64,000 nucleotides of DNA, taken from Demequina lutea. Its GTDB lineage: Bacteria > Actinomycetota > Actinomycetes > Actinomycetales > Demequinaceae. The position numbers and the translations under genes are program-made. The notes beneath the pieces are model-generated. The model worked only from the letters and a program-made list of their open reading frames with translations, did not search any database and was not told the origin of the DNA. Below are positions 34,247 to 42,659 of the stretch, one piece after another (position 1 is the first letter of the stretch; each line of letters begins with the position of its first letter). The stretch is taken from contig NZ_JACBZO010000001.1 of the NCBI RefSeq assembly GCF_013409005.1, positions 2,852,001 to 2,916,000 of the forward strand. The letters are read 5' to 3'.

Positions 34247-34819
34247 ATGCCGCGCCCCGCGACCGACAAACGCGACCGCCTCGCCGACGCCGCGCTCGAC
34301 CTGACGTACCGACGCGGCTTCGAGCGAACATCGATCGCGGACATCGCCGAACATGCCGGCGTCGCCCCGGGCTCCGTCTACTACTACTTCAAGACCAAGG
34401 ACGACGTCGGGCAAGCAATCGTTGACACGCTTTCCGGGCGCTACCTGTCCGTCATCGAGGGTTGGCGCGACCTGGCTGCTCCCGAGGACAGGCTCGTCTC
34501 CTTCCTCGATATGTACCTGGACGACGCGGACAACGTGCGCGCGTTCGGTTGTCCCTTGGGTGCCGTGTGCGCCGAACTGGGCAGGCACTCTCCCGAGCTG
34601 GGAGCGGCGGCGGGCGAGGTGTTCTCGGCCTTGATCGATTGGGCCGCGGGAGAGTTCGCCGAACTCGGATTCGCCGAGGCGGCCGCGCGGGCGCGGGCGA
34701 CCCACCTCATTGCCGTGATGCAGGGCGCGGCCGCACTCACCCATGCGCTCGACGACCCCGAGCCGCTTCAGCGCGAGGCCGCGCACCTCGAGCGCTGGAT
34801 CCGCAGGGCTGGCGAGTAG
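34247..34819 (+). CDS. TetR/AcrR-family transcriptional regulator
   Basis: The 190-residue protein has a classic TetR N-terminus (DKRDRLADAALDLTYRRGF, then the helix-turn-helix IADIAEHAGVAPGSVYYYFKTK) and a helical ligand-binding domain with CPLGAVCAELG, which resembles the redox/AcrR-like C-terminal TetR_C group. It follows the 17-bp repeat array and is downstream of no other gene on its strand. The likely target is the divergent hydrolase gene or its own promoter; this is inference. Confidence 0.88.
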   Translation: MPRPATDKRDRLADAALDLTYRRGFERTSIADIAEHAGVAPGSVYYYFKTKDDVGQAIVDTLSGRYLSVIEGWRDLAAPEDRLVSFLDMYLDDADNVRAFGCPLGAVCAELGRHSPELGAAAGEVFSALIDWAAGEFAELGFAEAAARARATHLIAVMQGAAALTHALDDPEPLQREAAHLERWIRRAGE

Positions 34820-34825
34820 GGCAAC

Positions 34826-34925
34826 CGCACGGCATGGCACCGCACCGCACCGCACCGCACCGCACCGCACCGCACCGCACCGCACGGCACCGCACCGCAA
34901 GGCATGGCACCGCACCGCAAGGCAC
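34826..34925. repeat. 5-bp microsatellite (CGCAC)
   Basis: A 5-bp period runs for 20 units, with nine perfect CGCAC units at 34841-34885 and variants GGCAC, GGCAT and CGCAA on both sides. It lies between the convergent tetR and GNAT-AAA+ genes. Confidence 0.9.
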
Positions 34926-34978
34926 CAATCCCGCCTAGGTCGCATTCATAGTCAGTGCACTATGTGTTCCGGGATTCC

Positions 34979-36259
34979 CTAGAGGCGGGCGAGCGACTCG
35001 ATGTCTTCCGCGAACTCGGCGACGACCTCTGCTGACACCGTCGCGCGCGTGGCGCCCACTGCCTCCAGGTAGTCGGCCGTGGTGGGGCCCGCAGCGGCAT
35101 CGGCGCTCGCCACCGCCGCCTCTAGCGCCGACTGCGACGCCCTCCGCGCCGCGAACTCGATATCCGCAGGAGTGAAGCCCTCCGAGGCCGCGACCAGTGA
35201 GGCCAGATCCACCGTGCCCGCCGATGAGGCGGGCACGAACCGCTCCCAAATCGACGACCGCGCATCGGCATCGGGAAGCCCGATCGGGATGACGTAATCG
35301 AAGCGTCCGTGGCGCAAGAACGCGCTATCGAGCGAGCGAATGAAGTTGGTGGCGCACACCAGCAGGCGATCCGGGCGCTCCCTGAACGCGGGGATGATCT
35401 TGAGGAGCTCGTTGGTCACGCCCTGGAGGGGAGAGGGCGGATCGCCGCGGCGGTGCGAGGCGATCTCCTCGACCTCGTCGATCAGGACGACGGCATGCTC
35501 GAGTTCGTCGATGCGCTGGAACGTCTCACGCAGGGCGCCCGCGAGCCCCGCCGGATCCGCGGCGAGGCGCGAGGGGAATATCTCGACGAACGCCCAGTCA
35601 AGCCTCGACGCGATCGCCTTGGCAAACGTCGTCTTGCCCGTGCCAGGAGGGCCAAAGAGGACCACCGCGCGCGGGGGCGCGACGCCATATTGCTCGGCGA
35701 GTTCGGGCTGAGCGAGCGGCATCACGAGCCGCTTCTCAAGCAGATCCTTCTCACGCCGCATGCCGCCGACCGCGTCCCACAGGTCCCTGGGCAGGATGCG
35801 CCCACCGAGCTCCGCCAGATTCTTGGCCTCCGCGCGCTGAACGGGGACGCGCCGCTCGAAGTAGCGCAACTGCTTCTTCTCGGTATAGCCGGCGTTACGG
35901 AAGGCGTGTGTGGGGACCTCCTCCGCGGGAACTAGGGCGGACAACACGTTGGCGCCGTTGTCCGCGAGGCGCTGCTCGACCGCGCGCAGCATCTGGCTGC
36001 CGATTCCCTGCGAGCGCCTCTCCGGCGTCACCGCGTGGAAGACCACCCACGCCTGGTTGTGCGCCACCCGTCCCACACACGCGCCGATGATCTGGCCATC
36101 CTGAGTGGTGGCCACCACCGCGACATCTTCACGAGCGGAGGTGAGGACCTCGGGGAGCGCGTAGACGGGCGTGACACCCGACGAGCGTTGCTGTTCGTAC
36201 AGGTGAAGAATGCCGTCCAGGTCGTCGGCGTGGATGTCGCGAATGCGCCAGGCGGTCAT
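34979..36259 (-). CDS. GNAT-AAA+ fusion protein
   Basis: The 426-residue protein joins an N-terminal GNAT acyltransferase domain (about residues 1-135; acetyl-CoA loop in VTPERRSQGIGSQMLRA) to an AAA+ ATPase (about residues 165-420). The ATPase has Walker A GPPGTGKTTFAKAIA, Walker B VVLIDEVEEIA, sensor-1 CATNFIRSLDSAF and an arginine-rich RHGRFDYVIP box. Both halves look complete. AAA+ domains of this classic type remodel proteins, so an acetylation-coupled remodeller is one reading, but the function is unknown. It is monocistronic. Confidence 0.82.
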   Translation of the reverse strand: MTAWRIRDIHADDLDGILHLYEQQRSSGVTPVYALPEVLTSAREDVAVVATTQDGQIIGACVGRVAHNQAWVVFHAVTPERRSQGIGSQMLRAVEQRLADNGANVLSALVPAEEVPTHAFRNAGYTEKKQLRYFERRVPVQRAEAKNLAELGGRILPRDLWDAVGGMRREKDLLEKRLVMPLAQPELAEQYGVAPPRAVVLFGPPGTGKTTFAKAIASRLDWAFVEIFPSRLAADPAGLAGALRETFQRIDELEHAVVLIDEVEEIASHRRGDPPSPLQGVTNELLKIIPAFRERPDRLLVCATNFIRSLDSAFLRHGRFDYVIPIGLPDADARSSIWERFVPASSAGTVDLASLVAASEGFTPADIEFAARRASQSALEAAVASADAAAGPTTADYLEAVGATRATVSAEVVAEFAEDIESLARL

Positions 36260-36331
36260 CGTTGGCCTCCTCAGGTCTTGCCGCCAGAGCGTACGCCTCG
36301 GCGTATCGACTGACTAGGTCCCGGGTGGCAA

Positions 36332-36760
36332 TTACCAGGGCATCGGGCGGTCGTTGTCGCGCACGCCGTCGTCGGGAAGGTGCGGGAGGTCGCCGCCGTC
36401 TCCGCGGATGCAGAGCCACCGCAGGTTCACATCGCTATCGGCCGAACAACCCCAGGTGCGCCACACGCCCTGGCCCACGCGGATCGTGGTCCCTGGGCCC
36501 ACCGGAACCACCTCGTCATCGAGGCCCATCGCGCCCGTTCCGGCCAAGAAGATGTACAGCTCCTCGTCGGAGGAATGTGTGTGCCAGTACCCCGCGTCCT
36601 CACCCGGCTCCATCGAGTTGGCGGTGACGCCGATGAACTGCATCGGCAGCTCATGGTCGAGCACCCGCCGCCCGTCGCGAGACCTGTCCGGATGGAAACC
36701 GCCGTAGTAGTCCCGCCAGTCGTCCAGTCCGCCCATTTCAATCACCTGAAAGTCGCTCAT
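36332..36760 (-). CDS. Cupin-domain protein
   Basis: This 142-residue protein has a single cupin barrel. The first metal motif is AGYWHTHSSDEELYIFLAG (two His and a Glu), and the second half has GPGTTIRVGQGVWRTWG. Many such proteins bind a divalent metal and a small ligand. The ATG at 36760 is chosen because the longer upstream frame crosses the 88-bp element. Substrate unknown. Confidence 0.78.
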   Translation of the reverse strand: MSDFQVIEMGGLDDWRDYYGGFHPDRSRDGRRVLDHELPMQFIGVTANSMEPGEDAGYWHTHSSDEELYIFLAGTGAMGLDDEVVPVGPGTTIRVGQGVWRTWGCSADSDVNLRWLCIRGDGGDLPHLPDDGVRDNDRPMPW

Positions 36761-36776
36761 GCGACCAGTGTGCCCG

Positions 36777-36864
36777 GTGAAGAACTCACTACCAAAACAA
36801 CCCGGCGCCGGCGCCGCGTGCGTGAGAAACCGGGCCTTGGTCAATCCGGTAGTGAGTTCGTCAC
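36777..36864. repeat. 88-bp inverted-repeat element, copy 1
   Basis: The ends are 17-bp inverted repeats: GTGAAGAACTCACTACC (36777-36793) and its complement at 36848-36864 with one mismatch. The middle is GC-rich. A second element with the same ends and the same length lies at 54997-55084. It occupies the intergenic space between a cupin gene and the next plus-strand gene. Confidence 0.82.
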
Positions 36865-36908
36865 GGGCGGCACCCGGAACCGTGCAGCGAACCCCCTCGC
36901 CGCGCGCC

Positions 36909-36974
36909 TCCTGTAGGCACACCAAGTACCCAGTTCCCCCAGCCACCCTCGTCCTGTAGGCACACCAAGTACCC
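36909..36974. repeat. Pair of 23-bp direct repeats (CACCAAGTACCC)
   Basis: Identical copies at 36909-36931 and 36952-36974, 43 bp apart, contain CCTGTAGGCACACCAAGTA then CCC. A related pair is at 45030-45089. They lie just upstream of the plus-strand gene at 37033. Confidence 0.85.
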
Positions 36975-37032
36975 GAGACCAGAGACAATGGGTCCAGTGG
37001 CCGCGCCGCGCGGCCGGAAGAAGGGAACAACG

Positions 37033-37503
37033 ATGTTCACAGGACTCACCCCGGAGATCTGCGCCCGCGCGTGGGACACCCTCCAGCCCTCGATTCGCTA
37101 TGCGTACGAGCAGGACATCTTCAACGGCTACATCGGCGCGATCGTGCTGCTCAACCCCGCCAACCCGGCCGGGGAGCCCCTGTTCCAGGCGCACCTGGGA
37201 GACGACCCGGTCAACTTTTATGAATACGCGGCCGCGAAGGCCAGGCTCGCGCTACGCACGGGTGTAGACACGACGCGCCTCCGCACAGACATGTCGCACC
37301 TGTACCAGCCAGGCGACATCAAGTGGCCGGGCGGCATCATTCGCGACGGGCTGGCCGTGGGCTTCTCGGGAGTGCAGGGCGAGTACGACGAGATGATCGG
37401 CGAATGGTTCGTGGCCGCAGTGCGCGCGATGTGCCGCCTCGAGTTCTTTGGTCCCGAGGGCGAGCAGACGCAGCCGACCCCGTACTTGGGTCGCTCCGAG
37501 TAG
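37033..37503 (+). CDS. GlcG/HbpS-like heme-degrading-family protein
   Basis: This 156-residue cytoplasmic protein shows the GlcG/HbpS pattern in its second half: PGGIIRDGLAVGFSGVQGEYDEMI, quoted in part as PGGIIRDGLAVGFSG, which matches the family's GGxPI-GxVxGAxGVSG signature. The first half has AAAKARLALRTG, equivalent to the family KA-TA stretch. The ATG at 37033 follows GAAGGGA. These proteins bind heme or small molecules; the role here is unknown. Confidence 0.55.
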   Translation: MFTGLTPEICARAWDTLQPSIRYAYEQDIFNGYIGAIVLLNPANPAGEPLFQAHLGDDPVNFYEYAAAKARLALRTGVDTTRLRTDMSHLYQPGDIKWPGGIIRDGLAVGFSGVQGEYDEMIGEWFVAAVRAMCRLEFFGPEGEQTQPTPYLGRSE

Positions 37504-37614
37504 GCGACCGCGTCGGACACCCTGGCCGCCGCCACCCTGGGGACTGCGGACCTGTGCCGTGCACACAGGGAGGCGTCGGCCGACGTGCACCCCGTGCCCG
37601 TGCCGACGAAGGTG

Positions 37615-37674
37615 CAGGCGCAGGCGCAGGCGCAGGCGCAGGCGCAGGTGCAGGCGCAGGTGCAGGTGCAGGCG
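37615..37674. repeat. 6-bp microsatellite (CAGGCG/CAGGTG)
   Basis: Ten tandem hexamers: five CAGGCG, then CAGGTG, CAGGCG, CAGGTG, CAGGTG, CAGGCG. It lies in the 185-bp gap between a plus-strand gene and the convergent DrrB-like gene. Confidence 0.9.
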
Positions 37675-37688
37675 ACGACGGCCCCCGA

Positions 37689-38450
37689 TTAAGCCGACTC
37701 GCGCTGGAACACCCGCGTGCCCACAAGCAGGCCGCCCACGACAAGCACGAGCGTGAGCGCGATGCCCCACAGCGAGGTCGACGACGTAAGGTCTCCCCTG
37801 AACATCGCGCGGACGCCGTCGATGATGTGCTTGAGCGGGTTGGCGTCGCTCACGTGCTGCAGCCACTGGGGCGCGAGCGTCATGGGCAGGAAGATGCCCG
37901 ACAGCAGCGCGACCGGCAGGATGATGCCGTTGAGCAGCGGCGCCAGGGCGTCCTCACTCTTGACCTTGAGCGCCACGGCGTAGCTGAGCGACGCGAAGCA
38001 AGCTCCCAACAGGGCCACCGTGCCGATGCCGACCCCGAGCGCCCACCACGGCGCCCGCAGGCCCATGGCCAGCGCCGCCAGTACCAGGATCGAGCCCTGA
38101 ATCAGCAGCACGAGCACGTCGCGTGCCACGCGGCCGATGAGCAGCGAGGCGCGGCTCGCGGGGGTAACCCGCATGCGCTCGATGACGCCCGAGCGCCATT
38201 CGGCCACGAGGCCGAAGCCCACAAAGCTGGCGCCGAACATGCCCAGCTGAACCAGCAGGCCGGGCACGAATACCTTCCACGCGTCGCCGCCGAAGCTCGG
38301 GTTGTTGGCCGCGATGCCCTTCAGCAGCGGGCCGAAAAGGACGAGGTAGAGGATGGGCTGGAGCAGACCGAAGACCACCCAGATGGGCTGGCGAACGCTG
38401 AGTCGCAGCGCGCGGGTGAACACGGTCCAGGAGTCACGGATGATGGTCAT
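37689..38450 (-). CDS. ABC-2 transporter permease, DrrB-like
   Basis: This 253-residue membrane protein has six predicted spans and the ABC-2 signature EWRSGVIERMRVTPASRASLL with the amphipathic helix before it. It pairs with the ATPase gene 29 bp upstream. The daunorubicin-resistance (DrrAB) type exports hydrophobic drugs or lipids. The in-frame upstream extension lacks a ribosome-binding site. Confidence 0.87.
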   Translation of the reverse strand: MTIIRDSWTVFTRALRLSVRQPIWVVFGLLQPILYLVLFGPLLKGIAANNPSFGGDAWKVFVPGLLVQLGMFGASFVGFGLVAEWRSGVIERMRVTPASRASLLIGRVARDVLVLLIQGSILVLAALAMGLRAPWWALGVGIGTVALLGACFASLSYAVALKVKSEDALAPLLNGIILPVALLSGIFLPMTLAPQWLQHVSDANPLKHIIDGVRAMFRGDLTSSTSLWGIALTLVLVVGGLLVGTRVFQRESA

Positions 38451-38479
38451 AATGGGGTCCCTTTCTTGGTGCGCCGGGC

Positions 38480-39466
38480 TTAGGCGGCGGCGACGTCGTC
38501 GCGCAGCGAGCGACCGGTGAGGGTGAGGAAGACGTCGTCGAGAGTGGGACGCCTGACGGCCACGCCGTCGATGTCGAGACCGGCCGCGGCCAGGCCCGCC
38601 AGGAGCTTGGGAAGCGCCGTGCCCCCGTCCGCGGAGACGAGGCGAACTTCGCCGCCCTCCACCTCCGGATGCGAATCCGCGATCAGGCGGGCGGCCACCT
38701 CTGCCGTGCGGGCAGCGAGCTCGGGAGCGACCGAGAGGATCACCTGATCGCCGCCGACCCGGCGCTTGAGTTCCTCGGGCGTGCCCTCGGCCACGATCAC
38801 GCCGTGGTCGATGATGAGGATGCGATCGCACAGGGCATCGGCCTCATCCATGTAATGGGTGGTGATGAAGACCGTGGTGCCGTACTCCTCGCGCAAGCGC
38901 GCGATATGGTGCCACAGGTTGGCGCGTGACTGCGGGTCAAGCCCCGTTGACGGCTCGTCAAGGAACACCAGCTTGGGCTCGTGGATGAGCCCCATGGCGA
39001 TGTCGAGTCGCCGACGCTGCCCCCCAGAGAGCGACCCGCACTTGCGGGTCCACGCGTCCTGGAGGTCGAGATCCGCGAGGAGAACCTTGCCTCGCTCGGC
39101 GGCCACCTTGGGGTCGATGCCGTAGAGCTTGGCGTGATCGACGAGTTCCTCGCCCACGATGGCGGAGGGGTCGGTAGTTCCCATTTGGGCGACGTAGCCG
39201 ATGCTGCGACGCACCCCGATCGGGTCGCGAGCCAGGTCGTGGCCCGCCACGGTGGCCTCGCCACCGGTGGGGTCGAGCAACGTGGTGATCATGCGTAGCG
39301 TGGTGGTCTTGCCCGCGCCGTTGGGGCCAAGGAAGCCGACGATCTCGCCCTCGTTGACCGTGATGTCGACGCCCTTGACGGCCTCGACCGTCTTGGGCGC
39401 GTCCTTGCCGCGGGAGCGAATCTTGTAGGTCTTGCTGAGGTTGCGCGCTTTGAGGATGGCAGTCAT
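38480..39466 (-). CDS. ABC transporter ATP-binding protein, DrrA-like
   Basis: The 328-residue ATPase has Walker A GPNGAGKTTTLRM, Q-loop, signature LSGGQRRRLDIAM, Walker B LVFLDEPSTGLD and switch His in FITTHYMDEA. The C-terminal 100 residues, with TLDDVFLTLTG, are typical of drug-export DrrA proteins. It is divergent from a MarR gene across 62 bp, so MarR control of drug efflux is likely. Confidence 0.92.
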   Translation of the reverse strand: MTAILKARNLSKTYKIRSRGKDAPKTVEAVKGVDITVNEGEIVGFLGPNGAGKTTTLRMITTLLDPTGGEATVAGHDLARDPIGVRRSIGYVAQMGTTDPSAIVGEELVDHAKLYGIDPKVAAERGKVLLADLDLQDAWTRKCGSLSGGQRRRLDIAMGLIHEPKLVFLDEPSTGLDPQSRANLWHHIARLREEYGTTVFITTHYMDEADALCDRILIIDHGVIVAEGTPEELKRRVGGDQVILSVAPELAARTAEVAARLIADSHPEVEGGEVRLVSADGGTALPKLLAGLAAAGLDIDGVAVRRPTLDDVFLTLTGRSLRDDVAAA

Positions 39467-39488
39467 GGGGTAGTGCCTCCAGTATGGC

Positions 39489-39516
39489 TATCTTGAGTCG
39501 TCGTTATCTTTGAGAT
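39489..39516. promoter_or_regulatory. Candidate MarR operator
   Basis: The divergent promoter region holds TATCTTGAG (39489-39497) and TATCTTTGAG (39505-39514), the second extending to the small dyad ATCTTTGAGAT. The 16-bp spacing and position between drrA and the marR gene fit an autoregulatory operator; no binding evidence exists. Confidence 0.35.
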
Positions 39517-39528
39517 CGAGAAATCGGA

Positions 39529-40098
39529 ATGCCAAGGGAAGAACGCCAGTCTCTGGCCATTTCCTTCCGGAAGACCTCTCGTGAGGCCAAACGCGCGAGC
39601 GCCGCAATGGACGACGCCGTCGTCGCATTCATGGGAATCAACGCGACCGACGGCCGCGCGTGCGACGTGCTTGACCAGTACGGAGACCTCACCGCGGGCG
39701 ACCTCGCCGAGCACCTCGGGCTCACGACCGGCGCCGTCACCACCCTGATCGATCGACTCGAACGCGTGGGCATGGTCGAGAGAATACGAGACGCGTCTGA
39801 CAGGCGCAGGGTGATCGTGAGATCCACCGCCGAATCACGAGAGATCTTCGCGGCCATCTACACCCCCTTCAAGCAGGCCTGGGTCGAGTTGGGGAGCTCG
39901 TTGACCGACGAAGAGATGCGGGCCGCTCGCACGTTTCAGCGAATGGCGACCGACCTGAACGCCGCATTTGCTCGAGCCCTGCGGGAGGTCGAGCCCCCAA
40001 GAACGGCGACGAACGAGGAGCGAGCCCGCGCCGCGGCGGACCGCATTGCCAACTTCGACGTCTCGGCGCTTCGGCTCCGGCGCGGGGACGACGAGTAG
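39529..40098 (+). CDS. MarR-family transcriptional regulator
   Basis: The 189-residue protein has a winged helix-turn-helix (about residues 40-110: AGDLAEHLGLTTGAVTTLIDRLERVGMVERIRDASDRR, quoted in part as LTTGAVTTLIDRLERVG and RDASDRR) and long helices at both ends for dimerisation. It is divergent from drrAB. MarR proteins commonly repress a neighbouring efflux pump and release it when a drug binds. Confidence 0.88.
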   Translation: MPREERQSLAISFRKTSREAKRASAAMDDAVVAFMGINATDGRACDVLDQYGDLTAGDLAEHLGLTTGAVTTLIDRLERVGMVERIRDASDRRRVIVRSTAESREIFAAIYTPFKQAWVELGSSLTDEEMRAARTFQRMATDLNAAFARALREVEPPRTATNEERARAAADRIANFDVSALRLRRGDDE

Positions 40099-40103
40099 TC
40101 GCC

Positions 40104-41084
40104 CTACGCCGATGCCCGTGCCAGCTCCTCCTCGAGCCTGACGTACGAGGTCTCCATGCCGTCGGTCATGCCGGTCGCGAGGACCATGTCGCGCACCTCG
40201 GCACTCGGGTAGGTGATCACGAGCGACAGCAGCGTGCCGCCCGCAGTGGGCGTGAGCGTGAGCTCGTTGACGGTGCTCGGATAGTCGGTGCCCGTCATGT
40301 GCTCGGTGGCGACGGAGCGGTAGGGCGGGTTGGATTCAAGCAACTCGCCATCGAATCCGAAACCCTCGCCCTCGCCCTCAGGCTCCCAGAAGTACCGGTA
40401 CGTCTCGCCCACCTCGGCGGCAACCTCGCACACAGGCATCGTCCAGCCATCGGGGCCAAGCAGCCACTTCTTCATGAGCTCCGGTTCGTGGTGGGCGCGC
40501 CACACCTGCTCGACGTCGCCGCGAATCACGCGAGACACCCGCACCTGGGTACCGGAGAGGATCTGAGCGGCCACGGGGAGCGTGGCGGCGAACGTCGCCA
40601 GGTCCGCGAGGACGCCGTCGATCTGGCTCATGGCCGAGCGCATGCCCTCCTCCATGCCCATCGCGATGACCTGCTCAAGCGCATCGGCACTCGTGAAGAG
40701 CGTCAGCGTCGTGACCCGCGTGCCCGCATCTAGGGCCTCAAAGGTGAACGTCATCTTCATGGACGGCAGCTCCGGGTTCGGGGCCCCATCGTCGCCCGCA
40801 AAGCCGTCAATCACCGTGAACAGGCGCAGCGGCTCTACCGCCGTGAAGCGCCAGTAACCGCCGGCGGTCTCGCCCTCGGGACCGGTCATGACGTAGGAGG
40901 AAAGCCCGCCCACCGCAAAGTCATGCCTGGTAAACATCGCGGGCCACTCGACGGGGCCCCAGAACTTCTCCAACTGGCGGGGGTCGGCGTACGCGTCCCA
41001 CACGCGATCAATCGCCGCGGCAAACTCGGCGACGACGGTCATGGTGAGGGCTGCGGGGTCCTTGGAAATCGAAACGACGGGCAT
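40104..41084 (-). CDS. Tandem SRPBCC (AHSA1-type) domain protein
   Basis: The 326-residue protein consists of two START-like AHSA1 domains in a row (about residues 10-165 and 180-320). Each has the family pattern VWDAYADPRQLEKFWGP or VWRAHHEPELMKKWLLGPDGW and a closing TLTLFTS or LSLVITYPSAEVRD strand followed by MxxGMxxGM. The domains probably arose by internal duplication. It follows an ArsR gene by 60 bp, a very common pairing. Ligand unknown. Confidence 0.87.
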   Translation of the reverse strand: MPVVSISKDPAALTMTVVAEFAAAIDRVWDAYADPRQLEKFWGPVEWPAMFTRHDFAVGGLSSYVMTGPEGETAGGYWRFTAVEPLRLFTVIDGFAGDDGAPNPELPSMKMTFTFEALDAGTRVTTLTLFTSADALEQVIAMGMEEGMRSAMSQIDGVLADLATFAATLPVAAQILSGTQVRVSRVIRGDVEQVWRAHHEPELMKKWLLGPDGWTMPVCEVAAEVGETYRYFWEPEGEGEGFGFDGELLESNPPYRSVATEHMTGTDYPSTVNELTLTPTAGGTLLSLVITYPSAEVRDMVLATGMTDGMETSYVRLEEELARASA

Positions 41085-41144
41085 GGCGGGGACCTTTCGT
41101 GCGGGATCGCGGCGTGGGGATGGGGGACCAGTGGGGACGGAAGA

Positions 41145-41489
41145 CTAACGGGGGGCGTCGTCGGTCAAGAGGCCGTCGAGGCGGTCGATGCGGGAACGCC
41201 ACAGCAGCTCGTATTGATCGAGCAGGGCCCTGGCGCGGGCGATCATTGCGGGGTTCGCGGTCACAATGCGCTCGCGCCCGTGGGGATGCTTGGTGACAAG
41301 GCCCGCCTCCTCGAGGACGGCGACGTGCTTCTGCACCGCGGCGAACGACATCGCGTATCCGCGTGCCAGTTCCGAGACCGATGCTTGGGCGGTGAGGGTG
41401 CGGCGCACGATGTCGCGGCGCGTCGCATCGGCGAGGGCCCTGAAGATCAGGTCCACCTCGGCGTCGGGGAGATCGATTTCTACAACCAT
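41145..41489 (-). CDS. ArsR-family winged-helix regulator
   Basis: This 114-residue repressor has the ArsR fold (IFRALADATRRDIVRRTL, then VSELARGYAMSFAAVQKHVAVLEEAGLV quoted as SFAAVQKHVAVLEEAGLV). There is no Cys-rich metal site, which fits the SRPBCC-associated subgroup that is not metal-responsive. It is first in a two-gene operon with the SRPBCC gene and probably regulates it. Confidence 0.88.
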   Translation of the reverse strand: MVVEIDLPDAEVDLIFRALADATRRDIVRRTLTAQASVSELARGYAMSFAAVQKHVAVLEEAGLVTKHPHGRERIVTANPAMIARARALLDQYELLWRSRIDRLDGLLTDDAPR

Positions 41490-41551
41490 TTGGTTGTACG
41501 TTACGACACGACCGACGACGCGTCAAGAGGTTTCTTGGGGGCGACTGGCAC

Positions 41552-41665
41552 CTAGTGCGTCACCATCGTGTCGACGACGCGCTCCAACGTCGCGGCGAGG
41601 GCCTCGCGCTCCTGCGGCGTGAGGTGCTCAAGCATGCACAACTCGTCAACCATATTCTCCGACAT
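41552..41665 (-). pseudogene. Possible remnant of a MarR-type C-terminus (37 codons)
   Basis: A short minus-strand frame reads MSENMVDELCMLEHL then TPQEREALAATLERVVDTM and stops. The last part resembles the C-terminal dimerisation helix of MarR regulators (LTPQEREAL motif). No helix-turn-helix is present. It may instead be a small independent protein. The rest of the 370-bp gap 41490-41859 shows no gene. Confidence 0.35.
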
Positions 41666-41859
41666 GATTCACCAAACGGCAGAACGCCTGGCAGATGTAA
41701 AGAAACGGCCATGCGATATTGATCACATTTCCCCGACGTCACCGTCAGCCGTGTCCAACAATCGGGCCGCGCTCATCGCCACTACCGCCCTTCTTCACGC
41801 CCTTCCGGTAGGGCTCTTGCTGCCGGACAACGTCAGGCGCTAGGGGTAGCGTCGGACCC

Positions 41860-42624
41860 ATGACGGACGATGCCCTGGTCGCACGCTTGCGCGCAGCGGG
41901 CTGCGTCTTTGCCGAGGACGAGGCGGCGGCCTTGCGGTCTGCTGCGGGCCACGAGGACGAGCTCGAGCCGATGGTCACTCGGCGCATCGCTGGCGAGCCG
42001 CTCGAGGTCGTGATCGGCTACGCGGAGTTTGCGGGCCTGCGCATCCCAGCGGCCGCAGGAGTATTCGTGCCGCGCGTCCGCACCCAATTCGTCGCGAAGC
42101 TCGCCGCACAGTTCGCCCCACCGTCGTCGATCGTGGTGGACCTGTGTTGCGGATCGGGCGCGATTGCAGCGGCCGTGGCGCACGCCCGGCCCGACCTCTC
42201 CGTGTGGGCCGCCGACATCGACCCAATGGCCGTCGCCCTTGCGTCGAAGGCCCTGGCCAGATTCGGCGCGCAAGCCCTGGTGTCGGACATGGACGCGGCC
42301 CTGCCCGCTTCGCTGCGTGGCCGCGTTGCCGTGTTGGCCTCCTGCCCTCCGTATGTGCCCACCGGGGAGGTTGCGCTCATGCCCCCGGAGGCGCGCGACC
42401 ATGAGCCTCTCGCCGCCCTCGACGGGGGCGCCGACGGCGCCGCAATGCAGGCACGCGTGTTTGAGGCGGCGCTGCGACTCCTCACACCCGATGGCGTGTG
42501 CATCGTCGAGACGAGCGATCACCTGAGCGACGCAACCCTCGCGGCCGCCGTGGTCGCGGGCTTGACCGCCCACGTGGAGACCGACGACGACATCGACGCC
42601 GTCGTCGTGGTGGCGAGGCGCTAG
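41860..42624 (+). CDS. PrmC/HemK-related methyltransferase
   Basis: The 254-residue SAM-dependent methyltransferase is related to the release-factor glutamine methyltransferase PrmC. It has an N-terminal helical domain, the SAM motif VVDLCCGSGAIAAAVA and an acidic AADIDPMAVALA motif. The catalytic NPPY motif reads CPPY (ASCPPYVPTGEVALMPPEA), which matches the PrmC-related subgroup of uncertain substrate better than true PrmC. A separate PrmC is expected elsewhere in the genome. Confidence 0.8.
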   Translation: MTDDALVARLRAAGCVFAEDEAAALRSAAGHEDELEPMVTRRIAGEPLEVVIGYAEFAGLRIPAAAGVFVPRVRTQFVAKLAAQFAPPSSIVVDLCCGSGAIAAAVAHARPDLSVWAADIDPMAVALASKALARFGAQALVSDMDAALPASLRGRVAVLASCPPYVPTGEVALMPPEARDHEPLAALDGGADGAAMQARVFEAALRLLTPDGVCIVETSDHLSDATLAAAVVAGLTAHVETDDDIDAVVVVARR

Positions 42625-42659
42625 CGGCGCGACTCACTTGCGAGACCTACCTGCGCAAC

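Noticed and set aside
36909..36974. CRISPR-like repeat pair
   Set aside because: Only two repeats, 20-bp spacing, no cas genes, and a sister pair elsewhere with the same layout but different sequence.
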